64,000 bases of DNA from Bacillota bacterium (lineage in GTDB: Bacteria; Bacillota; Clostridia; Acetivibrionales; DSM-1351). The notes under the pieces were generated by a model, which had not been told where the DNA came from, searched no databases, and worked only from the letters and a program-made list of their open reading frames with translations. Location of the stretch: contig JAEZOA010000017.1 in NCBI GenBank assembly GCA_023441625.1, positions 1 through 64,000 on the forward strand. Reading direction: 5' to 3'. This document shows positions 8,817 through 17,297 of this stretch, piece after piece; the first letter of the stretch is position 1, and the number at the start of each line of letters is the position of its first letter. Both the position numbers and the translations under genes were made by a program.

Positions 8817-9869
8817 TTACTTTTTGAAAACATCATAATATACCTGATCAGCAAAAGTTTTGGGGTCTGTGCCTTTTTTGAGAAACCCAGTTTTACTAAA
8901 TTGTTCAACAAAATATTTTGTATCTTCATATGCATGATCTGTTGTATATTCATAGTCATATGACTTAATAAGTTCAGTAAGCAGCTCTAAGTCCTCTGTT
9001 GCAACATATTTCTTTTCTATTTCGAGCTTTGCAGTTTCCTCAGGATTTGCTTTTATCCAATCGGCTGCCTTTTTATAAGCCCTAGCTATTGCAGCAACTC
9101 TTTCTGGATTTTCGTCTATATGTTTCTGAGTTGAATATAGAAAACAACAGCTTTTTCCGGCAAATAGAGGGTCAGTGGATATATCTGAAAGTGCAGTATA
9201 ACCATCATTTTTCTGAGCAAGAGTCCCATAAGGATCCCACGCTGCAAAGGCATCTATTTCACCTTTATTAACCGCTGTAACTAATTGATCAAGTGGATAT
9301 GGAATCCAAGTCACACCTGTTTTAGGATCAATTCCTGCATTTGCAACTACTATTGTAGCTACTGACATTGGTGTTCCTCCAATTTCATCAACTCCTATCC
9401 TTTTGCCAGCTAAATCCTTTGCTGTTTTAATTGGAGAATTCGGTGGAACAACAAGTCTAATACACCCCTTATGTAGACCTCCTATTATTTTTAAGTCCAT
9501 TCCTTCTTGAATTGAAGGAAAATACTGAAAGTCACCATTTGTTACAGTAAATTCACCAGTAACTAAGCCAGTCTTTAGCTGATCAAGAGTACCGCTTACA
9601 AGCTCTACATCAAAGCCTTCTTCAGCAAAAAATCCCTTCTCAAAAGCTACATAAGACGGAGCTCCACAAGCTCCTCCTCCAAGAGCCTGGATTTTTAACT
9701 TCCCATACTTAAATTCTCCTTTGCTAGAAGAAGCTGAAGAAGAATTAGTCACAACTTTTGAACTATCAGCTTCACTATCCTTTTCTCCACAGGCTGTCAG
9801 TCCCAAAACAATACTTGTCAAAACGGTAAGTGCTATTACAATGTTTAATACTCTTTTTACATTTTTCAT
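8817..9869 (-). CDS. Substrate-binding lipoprotein, sulfonate/nitrate/NMT1 type (SsuA-like)
   Basis: The start is placed at the ATG 11 bases after AAAGGGG; an upstream TTG in frame lies before that RBS. The protein has a lipoprotein signal ending LTAC-GEK, a low-complexity Ser linker, and the fold marker GAPSYVAFEKGFFAEEGFDV typical of NMT1/SsuA binding proteins. It would be anchored outside the membrane and feed the permease and ATPase encoded next. The exact ligand (sulfonate, taurine or another small sulfur compound) is inferred from context. Confidence 0.88.
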   Translation of the reverse strand: MKNVKRVLNIVIALTVLTSIVLGLTACGEKDSEADSSKVVTNSSSASSSKGEFKYGKLKIQALGGGACGAPSYVAFEKGFFAEEGFDVELVSGTLDQLKTGLVTGEFTVTNGDFQYFPSIQEGMDLKIIGGLHKGCIRLVVPPNSPIKTAKDLAGKRIGVDEIGGTPMSVATIVVANAGIDPKTGVTWIPYPLDQLVTAVNKGEIDAFAAWDPYGTLAQKNDGYTALSDISTDPLFAGKSCCFLYSTQKHIDENPERVAAIARAYKKAADWIKANPEETAKLEIEKKYVATEDLELLTELIKSYDYEYTTDHAYEDTKYFVEQFSKTGFLKKGTDPKTFADQVYYDVFKK

Positions 9870-9900
9870 TTTGTATACATCCCCTTTCAATAATTTTTAT

Positions 9901-9938
9901 TAACATAAGCAATGTTGGCTTGCCAACTTGCGTTGTTT
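9901..9938 (+). repeat. Dispersed palindromic repeat, copy 2
   Basis: TAACATAAGCAATGTTGGC then TTGCCAACTTGCGTTGTTTA. GTTGGC-TT-GCCAAC is a perfect palindrome extended by imperfect outer arms. It lies between metY and the binding-protein gene. Confidence 0.85.
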
Positions 9939-9966
9939 AATGACGTATAATTCTTTTAGGGCTTCT

Positions 9967-11280
9967 TTAATTATCCTTACTAAAAGTACTTTTAAAGGCT
10001 TGTTCTAAATCTGCAATTAAGTCATCTGCATCTTCAATTCCAATGGACAGACGGATTGTCTCAGGAGCAATATCTGCAAAGCTTTGTTCCTCTGCTGTCA
10101 ATTCACCATGAGTTGTTTTTGGGGAATTAATTATAAGAGAACGTGAATCACCAACATTCGCATGGAAGCTGAAAATTTTCGTAGCATCTATAAAAGTATT
10201 TATTTGTTGAGTAGTAGCCTTTAGTCCAAAGGTAAAGACTGCACCTGCTCCTTTTGGCAGATACTTTTCTGCTAAGACTTTATATTTACTTTTTTCTGCA
10301 TAGGGATGTTTAATCCATGCTACTTCTTCTTTTGATTCAAGATATCTTATTATCTTCTGAGCATTTGAAACTTGCTTTTGAACTCTTTCTGAAAGCGTTT
10401 CAATTCCTAATAAAGCTAGATACGCATCAAATGGGCTTAAGGCTGCTCCTAAATATGCTAAATAATTCATCCTAACTCTTGTTGTAAATGCAGCTGGTCC
10501 AAAAGCCTCTATGAAGCTTCTTCCCTTTCCGCTTGCATCTCTAAATAAATATACTGGTGAGGTGAATTGAGGAAACTTTCCATTTGCCCAATTGAATTTC
10601 CCGCTCTCAAGTATTAGTCCAGCTATTGCATTTCCATGTCCGTTTAAGGCTTTTGTAGCTGAATAAATAACTATATCAGCTCCATGTTTAATTGGATTTA
10701 GAAGGTATGGCGTTGCAAAGGTATTATCTACTATCAATGGTATATCATGTTTGTGAGCTATTTGCGCGAGTGCTTCAATATCAGCAATTGAAGCATTTGG
10801 ATTACTGATAGTTTCTATAAATATAGCTTTAGTGTCAGGCCTAACAGAGCTATTCCATTCATCTAAATTATCCAAATCTGATACCTGATCAATTCCAATA
10901 TTAAAATTTGGATATAGCTTATTGAAACTATCAAAGGTTCCACCATATACCTGGGCGGTAGTTAAAATTCTCCCCCCACCTTCTGTAACATTTAATAGTG
11001 AATAAGTTATTGCTGCCATACCTGAGCCTACAGCTACAGCTGATGCTGCTCCATCTAGTGCAGCAACTCTTTGTTCTAATACAGTTACAGTTGGATTTCC
11101 AACTCTTGTATACAGATAACCAAATTCAGAAAAACTAAAAAGTCGTCCTGCTCTATCAGTATCTCCAAGGTCAAAGGAAGCAGTCTGATAAATTGGTACT
11201 GATACAGCATAATTATGTTCCTGTGAGTCATAGGCGGCTCTTACCTTTAAGGTATCAAATCCATAATTTTGTTCTGTCAT
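9967..11280 (-). CDS. metY: O-acetylhomoserine sulfhydrylase (PLP-dependent)
   Basis: Condenses O-acetyl-homoserine with sulfide or methanethiol to give homocysteine or methionine. The ATG behind GAGAGGTG is chosen; an in-frame codon 11 residues upstream lacks an RBS. The Cys/Met-metabolism PLP fold is clear: TRVGNPTVTVLEQRVAALDG at the N-terminus, the PLP lysine in YSATKALNGHG, and the C-terminal RLSIGIEDADDLIADL. The length (437) fits MetY rather than shorter cystathionine enzymes. With methanethiol from the Mar-like reductase it would make methionine in one step. It has its own start region after a terminator. Confidence 0.94.
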   Translation of the reverse strand: MTEQNYGFDTLKVRAAYDSQEHNYAVSVPIYQTASFDLGDTDRAGRLFSFSEFGYLYTRVGNPTVTVLEQRVAALDGAASAVAVGSGMAAITYSLLNVTEGGGRILTTAQVYGGTFDSFNKLYPNFNIGIDQVSDLDNLDEWNSSVRPDTKAIFIETISNPNASIADIEALAQIAHKHDIPLIVDNTFATPYLLNPIKHGADIVIYSATKALNGHGNAIAGLILESGKFNWANGKFPQFTSPVYLFRDASGKGRSFIEAFGPAAFTTRVRMNYLAYLGAALSPFDAYLALLGIETLSERVQKQVSNAQKIIRYLESKEEVAWIKHPYAEKSKYKVLAEKYLPKGAGAVFTFGLKATTQQINTFIDATKIFSFHANVGDSRSLIINSPKTTHGELTAEEQSFADIAPETIRLSIGIEDADDLIADLEQAFKSTFSKDN

Positions 11281-11370
11281 AATAACACCTCTCAAATTAT
11301 TTTTTAAAAACATAGCTTTTGCAAAAAGTCACTGGCAGAAGCTAGTTGTACTTACATATTGCTAAAGTAT

Positions 11371-11403
11371 AAAAATAGAGACTGTATCTGACATACAGCC
11401 TCT
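11371..11403 (-). terminator. Terminator ending the mar-met transcript
   Basis: AGAGGCTGTAT pairs with ATACAGTCTCT around GTCAG, followed by ATTTTTAT on the minus strand. It lies 89 bases after the second NifX-like gene and before metY, separating the two sulfur transcripts. Confidence 0.85.
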
Positions 11404-11491
11404 GGTTTTCCAGTCAACATATATAAATTTATTCTTTGTAAGAAAATCTAATTTGTAACAATATGTTAATATTCAGAAACTATTAAAGTAT

Positions 11492-11839
11492 TCAGGAGTT
11501 TATAGACTCTTTCTTACTTAAAATAGCTTCCTTCACTAGTTTATCTAAAACACCGTCAATGGGGTATGGGGCCTCAAACACTCTTATATTCTTTAAAGAA
11601 AGATAGGCTAAAGCACCCCTCCCAATCTGACTAACAATAACAGCTATGCAGTCATGAAGCTTGGATATTGCTTTATCAAATTCATTTTCATCATGCTTCA
11701 ATATTGTTTCACATTTTCTTAGCTCAACAAACTCATAAGCAGCATCCTTTATATCATATATATAAAATTGTGAAGCCCTTGCAAAGTGAAGGTCAATATT
11801 TTTCCCGTCACTGCTGGCAATTGCTATTCTGTAGCTCAT
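11492..11839 (-). CDS. NifX/NifB-cofactor-binding family protein (second copy)
   Basis: A 115-residue protein of the dinitrogenase iron-molybdenum cofactor family (RNase-H-like fold). The N-terminal MSYRIAIASSDGKNIDLHFARASQF matches the family pattern, including the conserved His of the DxHF motif. Known members hold or pass Fe-S precursors of nitrogenase-type cofactors. It is a diverged paralogue of the protein at 18190-18528 and lies at the far end of the met genes. The ATG follows GGAGG, which is itself part of a hairpin preceded by a short upstream ORF, so translation may be regulated. Confidence 0.85.
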   Translation of the reverse strand: MSYRIAIASSDGKNIDLHFARASQFYIYDIKDAAYEFVELRKCETILKHDENEFDKAISKLHDCIAVIVSQIGRGALAYLSLKNIRVFEAPYPIDGVLDKLVKEAILSKKESINS

Positions 11840-11955
11840 ACTAACCTCCACGCCAACTTTTGGCAGTAATAGTAATCAAATTTATCGTGGAGGTACGCAG
11901 TCAAATTATAACTGTATTTTGATACTTCATGCTAACCTCCACGCCAATTTTTAGC
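11840..11955 (-). promoter_or_regulatory. Structured leader: upstream ORF plus SD-sequestering hairpin, copy A
   Basis: ACCTCCACG (11886-11894) can pair with CGTGGAGGT (11844-11852), which contains the Shine-Dalgarno of the NifX-like gene. Within the loop lies a smaller hairpin, GCCAA-AAG-TTGGC. A partial copy of the same hairpin (11931-11955) supplies the RBS of the 9-codon ORF just upstream. The same arrangement occurs at 27262-27364 and 30418-30520 with compensatory base changes. Function unknown; translational control is inferred. Confidence 0.7.
11901..11930 (-). CDS. 9-codon leader ORF (MKYQNTVII)
   Basis: ATG follows GGAGG-TTAGC at ideal spacing, and the ORF ends TGA six bases before the 5' arm of the SD-sequestering hairpin. 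A ribosome ending there would cover that arm and free the downstream RBS. The leader ORF at 30479-30508 encodes MKESNAVII, sharing MK, N and the VII end. No direct evidence of translation. Confidence 0.5.
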   Translation of the reverse strand: MKYQNTVII

Positions 11956-11997
11956 AAAAATAATAATAAAATTATCACTTAAACTTTTATTTATAAC

Positions 11998-12849
11998 CTA
12001 GAAGGCTGGGATTACTGCGCCCTTATACTTTTCTTCAATAAACTTTCTTACCTGTTCTGTTGTTAAAGCATTTTTAAGAGCTACAACAGCTGGGTCATTG
12101 ACTCTATTTGTCCTTGTAGTAAGAATATTTGCATAGGGCGAATCTTTACCTTCTCTGAATAATGCTGAATTTGCATCAATACCAGCTTCAAGTATTTTAT
12201 TCGTATTTGTTATGTATCCGTCAAAATCTTCCTTAAGTCTTATCAATTGAGCTGAATCAATTTCCTTAATGGTAATTTTTTTTGTATATTCAGCAATGTC
12301 TTTTATAGTAGCTGAATACTCAGGTAGGTCCGGCTTTAATTTTATAAAACCATTCTCTTCAAGTATCTTTAGTGCTCTTAACTCATTAGTAACATCATTT
12401 GGAATACCAATAACTGCTCCTTCAGGGATTTCTTCCTTTGTTTTATACTTAACAGAATAGAAACCTATAGGTTCTACATGTATATTTCCTGCATTTCCAA
12501 GGTCATATCCCTTTTCCTTCTTTACTGAATCTAGGTATGGTACATGCTGGAAGAAGTTTACATCAAACTCACCATTATCTACAACCTCATTACCACGTTC
12601 GCCAAGTGAACCTTCTGCTATTGTTATTTCAAGCTTAATTCCTTGTTCAGCAAGAGTAGGCTTAACAAATTCTAAAAGCTCTGCATGAGGCACCTGATCT
12701 GATAGAATTTTTAATGTTACTGGCTTTTCCTTTGAAAAAGCTGTACCTGCTGTCGTTACTACTGTGGCATCATTTGATTTTCCACAGCCTGCGATTAAAA
12801 GCGATATTGATAAAACTGCACCTACTACTGATAAAATCCTCTTTTTCAT
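11998..12849 (-). CDS. metQ: Methionine-binding lipoprotein
   Basis: A 283-residue NlpA/MetQ-family lipoprotein with the signal LLIAGC-GKSN. Family landmarks include VTLKILSDQVPHAELLEFVKP, GEFDVNFFQHVPYL and IGIPNDVTNELRALKILEE. It captures D/L-methionine or a related thioether outside the membrane for MetI and MetN, encoded immediately upstream. The neighbourhood of the nitrogenase-like cluster makes a methylated sulfur compound a possible alternative ligand. Confidence 0.93.
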   Translation of the reverse strand: MKKRILSVVGAVLSISLLIAGCGKSNDATVVTTAGTAFSKEKPVTLKILSDQVPHAELLEFVKPTLAEQGIKLEITIAEGSLGERGNEVVDNGEFDVNFFQHVPYLDSVKKEKGYDLGNAGNIHVEPIGFYSVKYKTKEEIPEGAVIGIPNDVTNELRALKILEENGFIKLKPDLPEYSATIKDIAEYTKKITIKEIDSAQLIRLKEDFDGYITNTNKILEAGIDANSALFREGKDSPYANILTTRTNRVNDPAVVALKNALTTEQVRKFIEEKYKGAVIPAF

Positions 12850-12975
12850 AATAATTCATCCTCTCATTTTTAAAATTATGTTTATCAATCTTAACTAGAT
12901 AATACATTGTCTGTATTTTCTAAAATTACTAATTATAATACATATATGTTTAGTCTTATTTGTAAGTAAAAATTT

Positions 12976-13686
12976 TTACAATAAAAACCTTTTCTTAATT
13001 ATATGCTTCGATACTGAATCACCAATGAATTGAACCAACTGAACAATTATAATCAGAACTAAAACTGCTGCAAGTAAAATATCTGTTTTAAATCTAGAAT
13101 ATCCAAATCTAACAGCCACATCACCAAGCCCTCCTGCTCCAAAGGAACCCGCCAGAGCTGTTGTTGCTATTATTGCTATTATTGCTATAGTAAAGGCTCT
13201 AACCAGTGAGGGCAGTGCCTCAGGTACTAATACTTTTACTATTATATTAAAATTTGATGTACCCATTGCTTTTGCCGCCTCGATTTTTCCCTTAGCTACT
13301 TCAAGAATACTACTCTCTACAAGTCTTCCAAACATTGGTACACAACTTGCAACGAGAGCAAATATACAGGCTTCTGGTCCATAGGCTCTTCCAATAAACA
13401 ACCTTGAAAGGGGGAGTGTAAGAATTATTAAAATCATTGATGGAAGCGACCTAAGTACATTTACAATTGCACCAAGAACCTTGTTAAAAACTGGTTTTGG
13501 AATTAGACCCTGTTTGTCAGTAACTACTAAAATAATTCCTAAACCAATTCCTAAAATAAGGGTAAATATTGTAGTTAGAATTGTCATGTAGAGTGTTTCT
13601 TTTATTGCTGGTGTTACAATTCCCCAAACATCCTTACTAAATGCATTTCTTATAACCTCAAAAATAGTACTGTTATTTAAATTCAA
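12976..13686 (-). CDS. metI: Methionine ABC transporter permease
   Basis: A 236-residue membrane protein with about five helices and the MetI-type permease signature (SILEVAKGKIEAAKAMGTSNFNIIVKVLVPEALPSL, the EAA loop). The C-terminal SFGAGGLGDVAVRFGYSRF is typical of MetI. Its ATG overlaps the stop codon of metN by four bases, coupling their translation; metQ follows after 126 bases. Confidence 0.94.
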   Translation of the reverse strand: MNLNNSTIFEVIRNAFSKDVWGIVTPAIKETLYMTILTTIFTLILGIGLGIILVVTDKQGLIPKPVFNKVLGAIVNVLRSLPSMILIILTLPLSRLFIGRAYGPEACIFALVASCVPMFGRLVESSILEVAKGKIEAAKAMGTSNFNIIVKVLVPEALPSLVRAFTIAIIAIIATTALAGSFGAGGLGDVAVRFGYSRFKTDILLAAVLVLIIIVQLVQFIGDSVSKHIIKKRFLL

Positions 13687-14474
13687 ATATATTCACCCTC
13701 CTTTACCCATTGATTTGCTGCAAATTCTGCATTTATTTTTACAAATAGTCTTGCTGTTTCACTTTTTGGTCTTGTAAATATGTCCCGTACATTACCTTTT
13801 TCAACAATTAATCCATCTTCTAAGACTGCCATGTTATTACAGGAGTATTTGATGACCTCAAGCTCATGAGTAATCAAAACAATTGTGAGTCCAAGCTTTC
13901 TGTTAATATCTTTTAGTAAATCTAAAACAGAAAGAGTTGTCTGTGGGTCAAGTGCTGAAGTTGCTTCATCACTTAATAATACATCTGGATTATTGGCGAG
14001 GGCTCTTGCAATTCCAACTCTTTGCTTTTGCCCCCCACTCAGCTGTCCTATTTGACAATATATTTTATCTGTTAACTCTACTAATTCAAGAATCTCTTCA
14101 ACTCTCTGCTTTATATACTTTTTTTTATAACCCGCAATTTCTAAAGGATAAGCAACATTTCCGAATACTGTTCTTGAATCGAATAAATTAAAGTGCTGAA
14201 AAATCATTCCGATCTTTTGTCTATGCTTGTTTAAATCCTTTTTTGATAGATTAGTTATTTCATGTTCTCCTATTCTAATCCTTCCGGAGTCTGGTGATTC
14301 TAGTCGATTTAAGCATCTAATAAGAGTAGATTTACCTGCGCCACTAAAACCTACAATCCCATAAATATCACCCTTCTCAAGTTCAAGATTTATACCTTTT
14401 AGTACTTCAACATTACCATTTTTATTTTTAAAAGTTTTATATAAGTCCTTTATAGATATAAAACTATTTTCCAT
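13683..14474 (-). CDS. metN: Methionine ABC transporter ATPase lacking the C-terminal regulatory domain
   Basis: A 263-residue ATPase with Walker A GFSGAGKST, signature LSGGQKQR, Walker B VLLSDEATSALD and the switch histidine in LITHELEV. The DxxTTxSxLDLL and RPKSETARLFV segments are characteristic of MetN. Most MetN proteins have ~340 residues and end in a NIL (ACT-like) domain that binds methionine and inhibits transport; this one stops at the end of the ATPase core. It follows marK by 13 bases, so the importer belongs to the nitrogenase-like operon. Confidence 0.92.
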   Translation of the reverse strand: MENSFISIKDLYKTFKNKNGNVEVLKGINLELEKGDIYGIVGFSGAGKSTLIRCLNRLESPDSGRIRIGEHEITNLSKKDLNKHRQKIGMIFQHFNLFDSRTVFGNVAYPLEIAGYKKKYIKQRVEEILELVELTDKIYCQIGQLSGGQKQRVGIARALANNPDVLLSDEATSALDPQTTLSVLDLLKDINRKLGLTIVLITHELEVIKYSCNNMAVLEDGLIVEKGNVRDIFTRPKSETARLFVKINAEFAANQWVKEGEYI

Positions 14475-14487
14475 GACTTCACCACCA

Positions 14488-15804
14488 TTATCTATATGTA
14501 TTTAGTACTCTGTCATAGATGTCTTCAATAGCTCTTAGCCCACCATTATATCCTGCGTAGCCACAGTTCAGTACTAAGCGATATGAGACTGGTGCACTTA
14601 TAATAAGCAAATCTGCCTTTATATCGGTTGCTAGGTCTCTATCCCAACCACTTCCAAGAATTAGAGCCCTATTTTTCTGAGGCTGCAATCTTATTTCCTG
14701 CTCAATAGCACCTCCATCAATAGAAAATGAAACCTCAGCCGATCTTAAATCAGATATTTTTGAAAACTGCTGCTCAATTGCTTCTCTAAATTCTTCAGGA
14801 GTGTCATCCACAATGAACTGCTTTGCTGGAAGAATTCCAAGCTCGCTGAGAAGAAATTTTGAAAAACCTATGGAATAGGATGCATCTAATATTGTATAAA
14901 ATCTTCTCGGAATTCCATATCTGAATTCAAGCATGAAATCCGCAGTTCTTTCTATAAAAGAATAATATTTCTCTTCTTCTTTTTTAATAAAGGCTTCAGC
15001 TTTATCAATGTTGAGTTTACCGAACTGCGTCACTTCTCTTAAGAAATTTGTAGTTTCAATACCACCAATAGGTAGGTAAGGAAAATGAAAAAATGGTGTT
15101 CCGTATTTTTCCTCAAGGTGCTTCACTATTCCAAGTCCAGTCCAAGAGCTTACTAAAATATTAAATTCTGCACTTGGTATAGTCTTCCATTCCTCAACAC
15201 CTTCTGACTCATTACCAAAAAGAATATTAACTTTGAGACCTATTCCCTCTAATACTCTCTTGATTTCCTCAAGATTCCCATTCCAATATGGGTCCTGATA
15301 AGGAACAGTTGTAAAGACATTAACTAATCCTTTTTGTTTTACTTCACCTTTATTGTGAACATCAACATATTGATCGATAATAGCATTTACAACAACTTCA
15401 TGACTTACATAGTTGTTACTTTTAAAGCCACCTGTTTCAGCAAATACAATCGGTCTGCCCTCCTGCTGATACTCACTTGTTACTCTACCAACGTCATCAC
15501 CTACTATATCCGAAGTACATCCAGTCAAAACTACATATAAATCGGCATCTATTACTCTGAATGCACCATCTATTACACTCTTAAGCCTATCCTCTCCACC
15601 ATAGACTACTTCTGCTTCACTAGTATTTGTACATGGAATAGTATTTCCACCAGCATAGCCCTCACCTTGACCAATTAGGCCACTAACTTTCGAGCTACAT
15701 CCTGGACCTGCGTGTAAAATTGGAACTCCTCTTTTAATTGCAACTACTGTCTGCTGTGAACCTATCGCACATGAAAATCTAGGCTGCTCAATAAACTTCA
15801 ACAT
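14488..15804 (-). CDS. marK: Nitrogenase-like component 1, beta-type subunit (MarK-like)
   Basis: A NifK-family protein of 438 residues, starting at the ATG behind GGAGGTAATACAC; this start overlaps the end of the NifD-like gene by 17 bases. From this start, Cys12, Cys36 (GPGCSSK) and Cys96 (TGCTSDIVGDD) match the three P-cluster-type cysteines. It would pair with the NifD-like subunit in an alpha2-beta2 complex carrying Fe-S clusters. It is followed directly by metNIQ and is part of the set interpreted here as methylthio-alkane reductase. The name rests on gene content and context. Confidence 0.75.
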   Translation of the reverse strand: MLKFIEQPRFSCAIGSQQTVVAIKRGVPILHAGPGCSSKVSGLIGQGEGYAGGNTIPCTNTSEAEVVYGGEDRLKSVIDGAFRVIDADLYVVLTGCTSDIVGDDVGRVTSEYQQEGRPIVFAETGGFKSNNYVSHEVVVNAIIDQYVDVHNKGEVKQKGLVNVFTTVPYQDPYWNGNLEEIKRVLEGIGLKVNILFGNESEGVEEWKTIPSAEFNILVSSWTGLGIVKHLEEKYGTPFFHFPYLPIGGIETTNFLREVTQFGKLNIDKAEAFIKKEEEKYYSFIERTADFMLEFRYGIPRRFYTILDASYSIGFSKFLLSELGILPAKQFIVDDTPEEFREAIEQQFSKISDLRSAEVSFSIDGGAIEQEIRLQPQKNRALILGSGWDRDLATDIKADLLIISAPVSYRLVLNCGYAGYNGGLRAIEDIYDRVLNTYR

Positions 15805-17269
15805 GTGTATTACCTCCAAGAAATGAGAATGGATTTTGTTCAAGCCACCATTTTGTATATGGCATAGTGCTATGTTTTGCAAGATTTGTTACAAATTCTT
15901 TGTTATCAAGTGTCTCAAGTATTCTTTGAGCATAATTTAAAACTCCTTGGTATCCAAAACCAAACTGTTCATCACCAATTAGAAGAGTTGGTACACCAAG
16001 CTTTGCACCCCATAGAGTCATACCTCCATGTCTAGCAATCATAATGTCAGGTCTTACCCTATTTAGTATATTCACAAGCTCGTAGGCCTGTTTATTACAT
16101 ACATTATAATTATGTACATCACCATAGGTGTTAACATCATGTGCTAATGCATCAGAGGTAGCATCCCCGTTGTCATATATAGGATCATGGTGGAAGATTG
16201 CTGCACCCTGAACAGAAATATCGAGTTCTCTTAATAGTGCAATAAGTGCATGCCCATGAGCAGCTCCGGCAGTAATATAAGCGGTCTTTCCTTTCAGCTT
16301 CTCACGGTATTCTTCAAGAATTGGTATTACTCTTTTATGTTCATTTTTTATAATTTCTTCAATTTCTTTCTCTCTATTAAGTACTTTCCCAAGTTCTCTC
16401 ATCCAATTATCAGTACCTTCAATACCATAGGCAGGCGGAGCTTTAATTTCGGGAACACCATAAACCTGCTCAAGTGCTGCTCCAATATAGGTTCCCAAGG
16501 TTGGACATACTTGAATTGTTGCTGCTGCTTCTGAAATGTACTCTAAATCAGCTATGGTTGAAAAAGGTACAACATAGCTTGGCTCATAGCCAAGGGGCTT
16601 TAGTAGATCGTCAAATATATGTGAACCCCAGAAATTAATTATATTTACCTTATTTGTTTTTTGTCTTGGTGGTTTAACTATTTTTCGAACTATTGAATGG
16701 TAGGCAGAATCAAACCCTGTTGTCCATATCTTTGATTTAAAGCCTTCACAATAGCATGCCACTACTGGGATTCCTAACTCCTCAGTTAAATCGTTTGCAA
16801 CATATTCAACATCGTCTCCTATTATGGCAGAAGCACAGGAGGTAGTTATAAATATGGCATTTGGTTTTACTCTCTCATATACTTCTCGTATAGTTGCCTC
16901 TAGTTTTTGAGTAGCTCCAAATATAGTATCTTTCTCCTCAATATTTGTATTAAAGTACCTTCCAATAGTTGGTGGAAGATTTCTCTCCATCTGTCCAACT
17001 CTATATACAAAATTGAAACCGAAAAAATCTCCTGAACAGCCTACAGGTGCATGATTAATTATTGCTGCATCTTTTATCATAGAAAGCTGACAGAAGGCAT
17101 TACCTGAGCTGCAGCCCATACATTGACTGAAACTTCTTGCACTATCCTTTAGATTACCTGATTTTGCACATTTCACTAGTTCTCCAGCTGTTCCTTCAAA
17201 TCCGGTAATTGACCCAAGACGAACTTCTCTTATCTGAACTTCGGGACTTTTAATATTTATAACACTCAC
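15788..17269 (-). CDS. marD: Nitrogenase-like component 1, alpha-type subunit (MarD-like)
   Basis: A 493-residue NifD-family protein starting at GTG behind AAAGGAGG. P-cluster-type ligands are seen at Cys53 or Cys60, Cys78 (PVGCSG) and Cys145 (TTSCASAIIGDD). Cys255 (QVCPTLGTYIGAALEQVYG) aligns with the nitrogenase cysteine that holds the active-site cofactor. The region matching the second cofactor ligand (His before GYDGF in NifD) reads QFGFGYQG, so that histidine is absent. No nifE or nifN is present. A site for a NifB-derived cofactor with non-nitrogenase chemistry is the best reading. Methylthio-alkane reductase is favoured by the surrounding sulfur genes. Confidence 0.78.
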   Translation of the reverse strand: MSVINIKSPEVQIREVRLGSITGFEGTAGELVKCAKSGNLKDSARSFSQCMGCSSGNAFCQLSMIKDAAIINHAPVGCSGDFFGFNFVYRVGQMERNLPPTIGRYFNTNIEEKDTIFGATQKLEATIREVYERVKPNAIFITTSCASAIIGDDVEYVANDLTEELGIPVVACYCEGFKSKIWTTGFDSAYHSIVRKIVKPPRQKTNKVNIINFWGSHIFDDLLKPLGYEPSYVVPFSTIADLEYISEAAATIQVCPTLGTYIGAALEQVYGVPEIKAPPAYGIEGTDNWMRELGKVLNREKEIEEIIKNEHKRVIPILEEYREKLKGKTAYITAGAAHGHALIALLRELDISVQGAAIFHHDPIYDNGDATSDALAHDVNTYGDVHNYNVCNKQAYELVNILNRVRPDIMIARHGGMTLWGAKLGVPTLLIGDEQFGFGYQGVLNYAQRILETLDNKEFVTNLAKHSTMPYTKWWLEQNPFSFLGGNTHVEVY

Positions 17270-17297
17270 AATTACTGCCTCCTTTCAAAAAATAATA

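Noticed and set aside
11281..11371. SAM (S-box) riboswitch or Met T-box upstream of metY or metN
   Set aside because: The conserved core sequences of neither could be found on the minus strand in the leaders of metY, metN, metQ or the YezD-like gene.
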